DNA from: a virus
Virus record (IMG/VR): IMGVR_UViG_3300022562_000787
Coordinates: 1 to 21,302 of that record
Direction: 5' to 3' (one strand)
DNA: 21,302 bases
Part shown: positions 1 to 7,704 of the stretch, in pieces
How positions within the stretch are numbered: position 1 is the stretch's first letter
Layout: each line of letters begins with the position of its first letter
Notes under the pieces: generated by a model
Database searches by the model: none
What the model was told of the DNA's origin: nothing
What the model saw: the letters and a program-made list of their open reading frames with translations, nothing else
Made by a program: the position numbers and the translations under genes

Positions 1-3000
1 TGACTCGATGTATTTTCGGAGCGTTTCCATTCTCTTGGCGGCGGCCTTGCTGATCTGGCCACGGGGAGCGGCCAGTGAAACCTTGGGCGCAACCGGATCG
101 GATCCGCTGATCTCCCTGATCCACTCGTCGAAGGACGGGATGGGGTCGAGGATGACCTCGCCCTCGCGCAATGGGCCGTGAGTGACCTCCTTGGGATCCC
201 AAGGCTGTCCCTCCTCCAGCATCCGTCCGATGTTGGGGAAGACCCGCTTCTGGCGGAACTTCCTCATGTCGTAGTAGCCAGCCCACTCGGCCTCGATGAT
301 CTTTCCATCTGCCGTCTTGAGCCGGATCTTCTGTCTCGGCGCGGACACAGGGCCAAGTCCAGCGGCCACATACATGGCCTTGACGTTGGTCAGGTTGGAC
401 AGGGCCTGATCGAACAGGGCGACCTGCGTCTTGCCCATCGTGCTGAAGTTCTCACGGATGGCCCGGATGATTCTTTCCAGCGTGCTCAGCGCACCCCAGC
501 TGATGCGATCACCAATCGCCATCTGGCTGAACTCGGTTGGGGTCAGCTTGAGCGCCTGCTGGATCCTGAAGCGGAGCGCCTCGTGCCCAAGCTGGGTGTC
601 GCTCAGGTTCATCTTCTGGCCCATGAGGTAGCGGTTCTTGATGACCCACTTCTCAAAGGCGGTCAGGCCGTTCCAGTAATTGAGCGCGGTCGTGTCATGA
701 ACGCCAAGATGGATCAGCTCTTCGGCGATGGCCGACTTGATGGCGCGGTGGATCTTCTCGTCCGAGAACTGCTTGCCGTAGCGCATCTCGTTGATCCACT
801 CCTGAAGGTTTCCCGCCACGGCAACCACGTTGCCCGTCTGACGGTTCACTGTGAAAACGGTATAGGGAGCCAGCGTTGCCGCAAAGGGTAGGTCTGGATT
901 GGTCAGCTGCTCCTTGCTGATGACCTCGATGCCGGTATTCTTGCCGCTGTTGAGTTTCGTGTCCTCTTCCAGCGCGGCACGCTCAGCAAAGATGTAAGCG
1001 CCCTCCTCCAATGCGGTCAGGGCCCGAGCTTCAAACTTGTTCAGGAGCTCCTCCATCCGTCCGCGATCCTTTGGATCGGTCAGCATCCCGATCTCGTCGG
1101 CGGTCAGGAGCTTAACCAGCTCGGCCTGCTCTGCGCTGACCGGAACCCGCTGCGGTCCCGGCTTGGCCAGATTGGGATCGCTCGTTCTTTCAACGATGGC
1201 TTCCAGATTGGTAAGCTGCAAAAGCCTTTGCTTGCCATCATCGCTCATCTCCAGCCCAGTGGTTGACATCTGGGTCTGCTGATTTCTGAGCGCATCCAGC
1301 TCTTCCTTCTGGGACTGAGTCATCGTGATCGGCTGACTCTCCCGTCGGCGATCCGTCCATGTCTCCAGTTCCAGATCCACCTTCGCGTTGTTCAGGGCCT
1401 CCTCGATGGTGTTGCCCTCTCCACGGATTGCCTGTGGCGTCTCCGAGCGAAGCCTTCTCTTGAGCTGCTGCTTCCGGGCCACCTTCTTGGTTTTCATCGG
1501 GGTGATGGCGCGAGGAGCCCTCACCCTCACCCTGTATCCGACGGTATTGCCAAGGGCGTCCACCTTGGGCTCGACCATCCACCGAGGCCCCTTGACCTTG
1601 GCGATCCGCATGTTGGCTTCCACCAGATTGAGCGGCTCTCCTTGAACCTCTTCAGCTGTGGGAGCCACCACCCCGGTTCTGGCGGCGATCAGGTAACGCT
1701 CTCCCGGAGTGAGATCTTCCCAACTGACATCCGTCAAATCCTCTCGACCACCGGACATCTGGGCGCGGATCTCCTTGGGAACACTGTTCCACAGTTCCTT
1801 GGTTTGAAGGTCCTGATTGGCGTTAAGCAGCGGCTCGTTGGCTGCCGCCACTTGCGCCTCGTCTAGTGATATTTCCTTTGCAGGTGTTTCGGCCAGTGGC
1901 TGAACTCCCTTGCCACCTTCTTGGATGGGCACTTGCCCCGGGCCTTGCTGGGGCTGTGGGCGCACATCGCCATGAACCTTTGCTGCTTGCGTGTCTTTGC
2001 GGGCATTTCTCTCACCACCTCTCGCTCTTCGCAGGGCTCCTGCTCCACCGATACCAAACGCCGACAGAAGGAATCCAACGGCACCGCCAACGCCTGCGTT
2101 CTTGGCGACATCCTGTAGGAGTTTCCGTTCGTCATCATAGAGATACTTGGCCGAAGCGTTTCCAACGATGGCCTGAAAGGCTTCCTGAGCCCCCTCCTCA
2201 AACCCGGACGCAACCATCTCCTTGAGTGCGCCCGACAGGGTTCCACCGGCCATCTTGTTGATCCGCTCGAAGATGTGGACAATCGGCAGCGCCTCGGATG
2301 TTCCGGCAATGGCGTTGATGAAGAACGCCTTCTCTGCCTGAGCCTGAGTTGCTCCGTTCTGAATCGCCTCGTCGTAGGCGGAAGCGCCAGATGAAAAGTA
2401 ACCGGAGGCCGCAATCCCGGCAGGGCCAAGCAATCCACTGGCGGCGAATCCCGCCGAACTGCCTGCGCCTTGCAGGATGTCTCCAATGGGGCGCTCGACG
2501 GACTGTGGCTGAATGGTTGGAAACGTGGCTTCGCTGTATTCCTGAATTGCCTCACCCGCCTTTACCAAAGGGTTTGTTGCAATCCGCTGTCCTCGCTGTT
2601 CCGGCGTCTCCGCTTCTCTGGACTGTCTGATCTGTTCTGAAAACTGTTCGAGACCCCTGCCCATTCCGAACTCAGGATCGGCCAGAAGCTCTGGCGGATT
2701 GAGCTCGGATTGAATCCCGGCCCCCTTCACCGTTGCGCCAACGGTTTCAATCGCGCCCTTGGCCAGCTGGGGAAAGTCGCTGGCGAAGAACTTCTCAAAT
2801 CCCGACAGCCCTTTCCATGTGTCCTCCATCGCCTTCTGCTCATTGCTGAGCGGGGTCTGGGCCTTGGGCTCTCCAGAAGGGAAGGCGGCATTGGGCGGCC
2901 CGACCTCCACCGGAGCGGAGGCCTTCCATTCGTTGGTGATCGAGCCAACGCTCTTTTCCAGCCTTGGCAGACCGGCAACTATCTGATTGATCGCTTCATC

Positions 3001-3069
3001 GGACGGCTTGGCGTCAGACTCCAACTCAAGGATGCGACCATCTTCGAGTTCAACTTCCCACTTTGGCAT
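1..3069 (-). CDS. Large internal-virion / polyvalent-type protein, C-terminus beyond window
   Basis: The frame is open without a stop from the ATG at 3069 to the left edge (1023 codons), so the C-terminus is missing. The start has a good ribosome site (AGGAG, 6 bases upstream). The N-terminus (MPKWEVELEDGR...) resembles the short leader domain often seen on very large phage virion or ejected proteins. Residues about 198-225 are Gly/Ala-rich and hydrophobic, about 290-307 hold a FEEGAQEAFQ segment, and about 321-346 form another Gly-rich hydrophobic helix. Such membrane-active segments are typical of ejection (internal core) proteins and of 'large polyvalent' phage proteins. Around residue 783 there is AEELIHLG, an EExxH variant of the HExxH metallopeptidase motif. 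It is the last structural gene of the leftward row, after a coiled-coil gene, as in podovirus ejection-protein blocks. Size and position support a virion protein; any enzymatic activity is speculation. Confidence 0.85.
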   Translation of the reverse strand, partial: MPKWEVELEDGRILELESDAKPSDEAINQIVAGLPRLEKSVGSITNEWKASAPVEVGPPNAAFPSGEPKAQTPLSNEQKAMEDTWKGLSGFEKFFASDFPQLAKGAIETVGATVKGAGIQSELNPPELLADPEFGMGRGLEQFSEQIRQSREAETPEQRGQRIATNPLVKAGEAIQEYSEATFPTIQPQSVERPIGDILQGAGSSAGFAASGLLGPAGIAASGYFSSGASAYDEAIQNGATQAQAEKAFFINAIAGTSEALPIVHIFERINKMAGGTLSGALKEMVASGFEEGAQEAFQAIVGNASAKYLYDDERKLLQDVAKNAGVGGAVGFLLSAFGIGGAGALRRARGGERNARKDTQAAKVHGDVRPQPQQGPGQVPIQEGGKGVQPLAETPAKEISLDEAQVAAANEPLLNANQDLQTKELWNSVPKEIRAQMSGGREDLTDVSWEDLTPGERYLIAARTGVVAPTAEEVQGEPLNLVEANMRIAKVKGPRWMVEPKVDALGNTVGYRVRVRAPRAITPMKTKKVARKQQLKRRLRSETPQAIRGEGNTIEEALNNAKVDLELETWTDRRRESQPITMTQSQKEELDALRNQQTQMSTTGLEMSDDGKQRLLQLTNLEAIVERTSDPNLAKPGPQRVPVSAEQAELVKLLTADEIGMLTDPKDRGRMEELLNKFEARALTALEEGAYIFAERAALEEDTKLNSGKNTGIEVISKEQLTNPDLPFAATLAPYTVFTVNRQTGNVVAVAGNLQEWINEMRYGKQFSDEKIHRAIKSAIAEELIHLGVHDTTALNYWNGLTAFEKWVIKNRYLMGQKMNLSDTQLGHEALRFRIQQALKLTPTEFSQMAIGDRISWGALSTLERIIRAIRENFSTMGKTQVALFDQALSNLTNVKAMYVAAGLGPVSAPRQKIRLKTADGKIIEAEWAGYYDMRKFRQKRVFPNIGRMLEEGQPWDPKEVTHGPLREGEVILDPIPSFDEWIREISGSDPVAPKVSLAAPRGQISKAAAKRMETLRKYIES

Positions 3070-3082
3070 GATGGTCTCCTAG

Positions 3083-3988
3083 TTATTTCAGTCTCCACTT
3101 GATGGCTGGCGCGTTGGTTGATGCCGATGGCGTCGGCGGATTGCGGGGAACGTTCATTGACATTCGCCTCTCATCGAGCTGGATCAGGTTTGTCTTCAGA
3201 GTGCTCAGAAGGGCCTCGTTCTCCTTGAACACCTGCTCAAACTCCTTGGTGACTTCTTTCTTTCCCAGTTTGGCCAGAGCCTTCTGCCCTTGAACAATCT
3301 TGTCCAAAACATCAATCTGCTTGACCATGTCCTTTCTCTGGTCGTCCAAGACCTTTCGCTCGTAGGCGCGATTCTCCTTCTCGATGTCAGCCTGTTGCTT
3401 GGCGGCGTCCAGCTTCTCCCTGTCCACCTGAGTGGCCACTTCGTAAAACTTTCCATCTCGCTCCACGTAGAGCGTTCCGCTTTTACCCTTGACCTCGCGG
3501 GGTTCTCCTCCAGAGGGCTTCTCATCCTTGAAGATCCCAGCCGGAATGGTGGCCTCCATCGCTGGGCCATACTTGGACCAGAGCGTTTCAATGTCGGCGT
3601 TGGGTTGTCCGATCTGCTTCTGAAACTCTCCGATGGCCTGCTGGCGATAGGACTCCTTCTGCTGCTTCATGGCCAGATCAGCCGCAGCGGTCTGAAGCTT
3701 CTGCTGCTCGATGGCAACCATTGAATCCTTGTAGGCCTTGTCAATCTCCATGCGTTGCTGGTTCTCAAGGCGCTCCTGAGAATCTATCTTCATCTTGATG
3801 GACGCATCCAGCTCGTTTGCCTCACGCTGGGCGCGGAGCTGGGCATAGCCAAGCGCGATGCGTGCGCTGTCGCTGGCCGCGCTCTGTTGCAGCTCCTGCT
3901 GTTTGAGCTGGAGATTCTGACCGCCAAGCCAAGCGCCCGAAAAGTCGGGCACTGGCAGCGATCCTCGATGTGATGGGATGACCGGCAT
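3083..3988 (-). CDS. Coiled-coil putative virion protein (301 aa)
   Basis: The start is placed at the ATG at 3988, which follows GGAGGA and the TAA of the upstream gene (TAATATG junction). A longer frame reaching 4093 would overlap the upstream gene and begins with low-complexity Arg/Gln-rich sequence. The protein is dominated by Gln/Glu/Lys/Ala-rich heptad-like helices (about residues 22-120 and 190-280), interrupted by a short beta-like patch (SGTLYVERDGKFYEVATQ, near residue 167). The C-terminus is Pro/Asn/Ser-rich and ends basic (IKWRLK). I do not recognise a named family. Its place between a gp14-like small virion protein and the very large presumed ejection protein suggests an internal core or ejection component. 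A scaffold-like role cannot be excluded. Confidence 0.8.
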   Translation of the reverse strand: MPVIPSHRGSLPVPDFSGAWLGGQNLQLKQQELQQSAASDSARIALGYAQLRAQREANELDASIKMKIDSQERLENQQRMEIDKAYKDSMVAIEQQKLQTAAADLAMKQQKESYRQQAIGEFQKQIGQPNADIETLWSKYGPAMEATIPAGIFKDEKPSGGEPREVKGKSGTLYVERDGKFYEVATQVDREKLDAAKQQADIEKENRAYERKVLDDQRKDMVKQIDVLDKIVQGQKALAKLGKKEVTKEFEQVFKENEALLSTLKTNLIQLDERRMSMNVPRNPPTPSASTNAPAIKWRLK

Positions 3989-3989
3989 A

Positions 3990-4607
3990 TTACCAAATTC
4001 CTCCAAAGAAGTTCTCGTTCGTGAAGGACCGGTTCCCCCACGGCGAGGTAGTCCTCGATCCCGAGGTTGAGGTTGTTGCTCCCGCCTTCGCAATCTCCAG
4101 CTGCTTGTTCGCCAGACGCTCTGACGTGTAGAGGTCAGCCGGATTCCAAAGCTCAGGGACAGGGGTGTCGCTGATGGCCTTGCTCAATCCCTCCTGTCCC
4201 TGCTTCATCAAGTCGAGAGAGGTGAGGCCAAGCGCCTTGAGATAGGCGGGTTTGGCCACGCCAGCACCGCCGCCCGTGGCGATCCCTCGCTCGGCGGCCT
4301 GCTGCAAGATCTCGTTGATGACATCGGTGGGGACATCCCCCTGCAACTGCGAGAGGATGTTCATGCTGTTCTGAGCCCTCATTCCCAGATACCCGGGAAG
4401 GTTCTGGATGAACGGAAGCTGGGCCTGACCCGTCATGAACTGGTTGACGCTGGAGGCCACGCCGGTCTCAAGGCCGGGAACGCCAACACCGGCCCCGCCT
4501 CCGGGGACTCCGCGACTCGTGTTGTAGGCGATTCGCTGGTTATAGAGGTCGCTCCCGGGAGTCGCAACGACTCCGGGCTGCAAGTATGCTGGAATGGTGT
4601 ATGCCAT
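3990..4607 (-). CDS. Gly/Ala-rich putative virion protein (205 aa)
   Basis: The ATG at 4607 opens MAYTIPAYLQPG, just after the stop of the upstream gene. The extra 65 residues of the longer frame lie inside that gene and look like out-of-frame sequence. Features are a Gly-rich N-terminal third, a helical middle with LQGDVPTDVINEILQQAAERG, then a Gly turn and YLKALGLTSLDLMKQGQEG, and a Ser/Thr/Trp-rich tail. The pattern 'LxGxVPxDVxxxIxxxAAERGxxxG...YLxALGLTSL' is one I associate with small structural proteins next to ejection proteins in podovirus-like phages; that is memory, not a search result. The ribosome site is weak, so translation is probably coupled to the upstream gene (2-base gap). 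Confidence 0.8.
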   Translation of the reverse strand: MAYTIPAYLQPGVVATPGSDLYNQRIAYNTSRGVPGGGAGVGVPGLETGVASSVNQFMTGQAQLPFIQNLPGYLGMRAQNSMNILSQLQGDVPTDVINEILQQAAERGIATGGGAGVAKPAYLKALGLTSLDLMKQGQEGLSKAISDTPVPELWNPADLYTSERLANKQLEIAKAGATTSTSGSRTTSPWGNRSFTNENFFGGIW

Positions 4608-4609
4608 AA

Positions 4610-5659
4610 CTAAATTATTGTGCCAATTTGCTGCCGTCTCAAGGACGCAGACCCAAACGGCTTGAACCCAACCGCGATCTGCTCCGATCCAAGGTAGTGC
4701 TGAATCTCTCCGTTGAGAAGCCTGACCGCCTGCTGATGGCGCTCGGCTGCGCTCTGCTTGGACTGGGGCTGATCCATCTCGGAAAACCGGATAGACTGAC
4801 ACTCGGCGTTGATCGCCTCCAGATTCTGAATCAACAGGTAGTCCGTGTCATACCGCACCGGAAGAAGCTCCAGCTTCACGATGGCGGTCAAGGTCACGTC
4901 TCCGTTGTCGTTCGGTGGAGGGCAGCAGCTGCTGGGCAGGTTGCTCAGGTAGTAGCGGCGATACCACGCCGTCTGCTCTCCGGGCTCCATCGTCAGCAGG
5001 AGAACCTCGTCTCCCGTGGTTGGATCCACCTGATAGAACTTGACCTCCCCATCCGTCACATCCTTCTGGATGGACAGGATCTGGTTGAACTGGTAGGCGC
5101 TCGTGACGAACGGGCTGTCCAGAACCAGATAGATTCCATCCACCCGATTCAGCCCGTCCTGCGAGTAAATCCTCACGTTATTGTTGTCCAGACCGCCGAT
5201 GACCACGCGCTTGCCCACATCCGAGGATTCGGTCACATAGACGCGGATCAGCTGCGGTGGGCTGGATAGGTCGGTGCTGGTGACGACGTTGTTTCTCATC
5301 AACATCTGCTTCTCTTGGAAACAGTTTGTTACGAACGTCTTGGGCATTCTGCCGTTCCCGAACTGTAGGTATTCATACCACTGGTTCTGCACTGGAACGT
5401 ATTCATCACACCAGTTGGCCGCGATGACCCTTGCCATATTTCTTGGAAGAGTCAGGTAAGGATCATCACGGTTCACTGTGAACGCGACCTCTGCGTAAGT
5501 CCCCCACCAGCCATCATTTCCTGCCTCCTTGCAGTAAAGTAAACGCTGCTGAGCTGAGTTGACGTAGGCGGCGATCTCAAGCTGATCGCCAACGCACAGG
5601 CCCAGATTGGCCGGGATCCTTGAGTTTCGGATGTCGTAGAGTCTAAGGCGCTGTGCCAT
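4610..5659 (-). CDS. Virion structural protein, possible head-tail adaptor (349 aa)
   Basis: The start is the ATG at 5659 (MAQRLRLYD...), preceded by AAAGGA at 5-base spacing; an earlier in-frame ATG at 5728 overlaps the upstream gene and lacks a ribosome site. The N-terminal part has a VGDQLEIAAYVNSAQQRLLY helix, then WWGTYAEVAFTV and a DPYLTLPRNMARVIAANWC segment. The helix-loop-'WxGTY...LPRxxxxI' arrangement is one I associate with phage structural proteins placed between the portal/stopper and fibre genes, and may be an adaptor. The middle and C-terminal parts are beta-rich, with a short CCPPPNDNGD loop. It sits in the structural row downstream of the stopper-like and Ig-like genes. The structural assignment is firm from context; the adaptor role is a guess. 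Confidence 0.8.
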   Translation of the reverse strand: MAQRLRLYDIRNSRIPANLGLCVGDQLEIAAYVNSAQQRLLYCKEAGNDGWWGTYAEVAFTVNRDDPYLTLPRNMARVIAANWCDEYVPVQNQWYEYLQFGNGRMPKTFVTNCFQEKQMLMRNNVVTSTDLSSPPQLIRVYVTESSDVGKRVVIGGLDNNNVRIYSQDGLNRVDGIYLVLDSPFVTSAYQFNQILSIQKDVTDGEVKFYQVDPTTGDEVLLLTMEPGEQTAWYRRYYLSNLPSSCCPPPNDNGDVTLTAIVKLELLPVRYDTDYLLIQNLEAINAECQSIRFSEMDQPQSKQSAAERHQQAVRLLNGEIQHYLGSEQIAVGFKPFGSASLRRQQIGTII

Positions 5660-5705
5660 ATATGTCCTTTTGTTACCTCGATAACGATAACTTTGCAAGC
5701 CATTC

Positions 5706-6203
5706 CTACGGATCAACGCATTCCACAATCACCTCCCCAGAGAGGCTGAATGACTGATCTGAAGGAATCTGATGGTTGATGTCAATGTAAGCCGCCCCTC
5801 CCGTCAACAGTTTGGTTGCCACCGCCGTGAGATTCACCTGAGTCGTGGTGTTGATGGGGCAGTTCTGGGTTGAGGAAACAAGTGTTCCGTTTGCGGTTGA
5901 CCGGCAGATCACATTGGCCGCGACTCCGGCCCTAGTCACAGGGCCGACAATCGTGGAAGTGACCCTCAGGAGTTTTCCTGCCGCGCTCGTCCAGTCAACC
6001 CTCCATTCCGCAACGCAGACGGACGTTGGGCCTCCCGTTCTCACGGCGGTCCAGACTCCATAATACCCCTCGATGTCGTAGGTCAGGAGGACTTCTGCCG
6101 GGGGCTGGTTGGGGTTCAGGCCCGGATTGTAGGTCCACGCCGCCGTCGCTCCCAGTCCGATACAGGAGATGATCTCTATCGTGAATTCTCGTTGACAGAT
6201 CAT
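5706..6203 (-). CDS. Beta-rich virion protein, MICQREFT paralogue 2 (165 aa)
   Basis: The ATG at 6203 overlaps the previous stop (ATGA), so it is probably translated by re-initiation; there is no good Shine-Dalgarno sequence. It opens with MICQREFTIEI, nearly identical to the N-terminus of the gene just upstream (MICQREFTVTI), and both end with a similar strand pattern (F..SG....I.C). The body is Thr/Val/Ala-rich beta sequence with scattered Cys, resembling an Ig-like or jelly-roll head/tail decoration. No named family recognised. The repeated N-terminus but diverged body suggests an old tandem duplication. Confidence 0.75.
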   Translation of the reverse strand: MICQREFTIEIISCIGLGATAAWTYNPGLNPNQPPAEVLLTYDIEGYYGVWTAVRTGGPTSVCVAEWRVDWTSAAGKLLRVTSTIVGPVTRAGVAANVICRSTANGTLVSSTQNCPINTTTQVNLTAVATKLLTGGAAYIDINHQIPSDQSFSLSGEVIVECVDP

Positions 6204-6712
6204 ACAATGGAGGAGGTGCAAATGAGCGTTCCATCTATGGTTCCACTCACCCTGAACGGATCCCATTGGACGGCAAACCAGATGTCCAGCCCCGCGTTGA
6301 GAACATAGTCACCGGATTCGCTTCTGGAATACGGACCCAGAACGGAGCCAAGGGTGGCGTCGTTGGCAATCACGGTTCCAGCCGTGGGCACGCTCACCGG
6401 TGGACCGGCCAGACCATACCTGACCAGAGTGCTTACATGTGGGCTAGATCCATTGATGGCGTTGATGACGCCGGAAACCCCCATCTCCATGTGGATGTTG
6501 TAATTGTCGGCGGTGCCGTTGGTGACATGAACCATCCAGATCAGGCGATCCGTCGCGCTACCGCTGACGCTGAACGACCACGAGCTGTTCACATATCCGT
6601 GCTCTGCCGTGATGGGAAGCCGGTCATTGGTTCCGTCGGTTGGCTCAATCCACACCACATCCGAGAACATCGCGTCAGCAATGGTGACGGTGAATTCCCT
6701 CTGGCAGATCAT
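6200..6712 (-). CDS. Beta-rich virion protein, MICQREFT paralogue 1 (170 aa)
   Basis: The ATG at 6712 overlaps the TGA of the upstream Ig-domain gene (ATGA) and has GGAGG about 10 bases upstream. The N-terminal MICQREFTVTI matches the expected last strand of the Ig domain that is cut short at the end of the upstream gene (see findings). The rest is beta-rich with few charges (for example FSVSGSATDRLIWMVHVTNG), consistent with a fibre or decoration domain. The C-terminus (SGTIDGTLICTSSIV) is like that of the next gene. Function not recognised; a virion surface role is inferred from context and composition. Confidence 0.75.
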   Translation of the reverse strand: MICQREFTVTIADAMFSDVVWIEPTDGTNDRLPITAEHGYVNSSWSFSVSGSATDRLIWMVHVTNGTADNYNIHMEMGVSGVINAINGSSPHVSTLVRYGLAGPPVSVPTAGTVIANDATLGSVLGPYSRSESGDYVLNAGLDIWFAVQWDPFRVSGTIDGTLICTSSIV

Positions 6713-7701
6713 GGCTGGTCATCCTCCATCTGGACGGTGAACGTAAAGACTCCGTTGGCGGTTGGGCTTCCGCTGAACTGTCCATTGGACGCCAGTGAAA
6801 CGCCCGTGGGAAGGGATCCAGACACCACGCTCCAGACCACGGTTGGGTTGGTGGTTCCGTCCACCGCCAGCGCAGGCGTGTAGGGCACCGAGAGAACTCC
6901 GTCCGGCAGCGTCTGGTTGGCAATCGTCGCCACCCGGATGGTGAATTCCTTTTCCATGAACCCGCCGTAGGTGTCCTCGACCAGAATGCTGAAGATATAC
7001 CCGCCCACGCCGGATGCCGTGCCGCTGATGGTGAAGCTGGTATCTCCCAGATCAATGGTCAGCCCGGGAGGCAGCTCCCCGTCGGTCATGAGGATGCTGG
7101 CCAGCGGAGCGCCGGATGTGACCGTCACGGTTGCCTCGTAGTCGTCGCCAAGGCACGCGCTGTCCGGGCTCAGTTCACCAATGCAGATGTGCCTTTCCGC
7201 CGCCCGGGTGGTGGCCACGCTGTTGGCGATATTGTCAGCCGCCGCCTGAGTAAAGGCGGAATACACCCCGGCTGGAATGGTGTAGGTGAATACGCTCCCG
7301 TCCGGGCAAACGAAGTCAGCCGACTGCTCGGTGTTGTAGTAGATCGTCTGGTTGCCCGGGATATACGGAGGCGTGTCCGGCGTCGGGTTGGGATTGGGGT
7401 TGGGTCTGGCCGTCGGCCATCTGGGATTGTTGTTGTCTCCCACGCAAAGAATGGCCGCCCTCTGGGCGCACTGGTCGGCATCCTCTTGAGACACCGAGGA
7501 AACGCACTGGCCCAAGCACCATTGGGCCGTGAAGTTGGACCCCAGCGGGGGCGGGTCATAGGTGCCGTAGGACCTTCCAAAGAAGTCCTCGGTATCCTGA
7601 GCCTCCGAAGAGATGTTCTGGACAGGCGAAGTCGTTGACGGATCCGTGCAGGTGCTCGGGTCCGAATCGCACGCGATGTAAAGCGGATTTGTGAACGGCA
7701 T
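6709..7701 (-). CDS. Ig-like (He_PIG-type) domain virion protein (330 aa)
   Basis: The ATG at 7701 lies 3 bases after the stop of the upstream stopper-like gene. Residues 1-90 are Cys-rich (C11, C18, C62, C66, C78, C86). Then follows a Pro/Asn linker (about 98-115) and a beta segment with VCPDGSVFTYTIPAGVY. Two tandem Ig-like domains come next: about 176-257 (LPPGLTIDL...FTISGTAS...YIFSILVEDTYGG...EFTIRV) and about 258-330 (LPTGVSLASNGQFSGSPT...FTFTVQMEDDQP). The 'LPxGL/V...xxSGxPT...FTVxxxD' signature is that of putative Ig (He_PIG) domains, common in extracellular adhesins and phage fibres. The second domain stops before its final strand, which appears at the start of the next gene. Likely an accessory fibre or decoration that binds the host surface. 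Confidence 0.85.
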   Translation of the reverse strand: MPFTNPLYIACDSDPSTCTDPSTTSPVQNISSEAQDTEDFFGRSYGTYDPPPLGSNFTAQWCLGQCVSSVSQEDADQCAQRAAILCVGDNNNPRWPTARPNPNPNPTPDTPPYIPGNQTIYYNTEQSADFVCPDGSVFTYTIPAGVYSAFTQAAADNIANSVATTRAAERHICIGELSPDSACLGDDYEATVTVTSGAPLASILMTDGELPPGLTIDLGDTSFTISGTASGVGGYIFSILVEDTYGGFMEKEFTIRVATIANQTLPDGVLSVPYTPALAVDGTTNPTVVWSVVSGSLPTGVSLASNGQFSGSPTANGVFTFTVQMEDDQP

Positions 7702-7704
7702 AAC

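Noticed and set aside
178-891. 237-codon plus-strand frame inside the large left-edge gene
   Set aside because: It is the codon-aligned complement of the large minus-strand frame, with no recognisable protein features or start signal.
4628-5269. 213-codon plus-strand frame
   Set aside because: It is antisense to the adaptor-like gene and has Leu/Arg/His-rich shadow composition.
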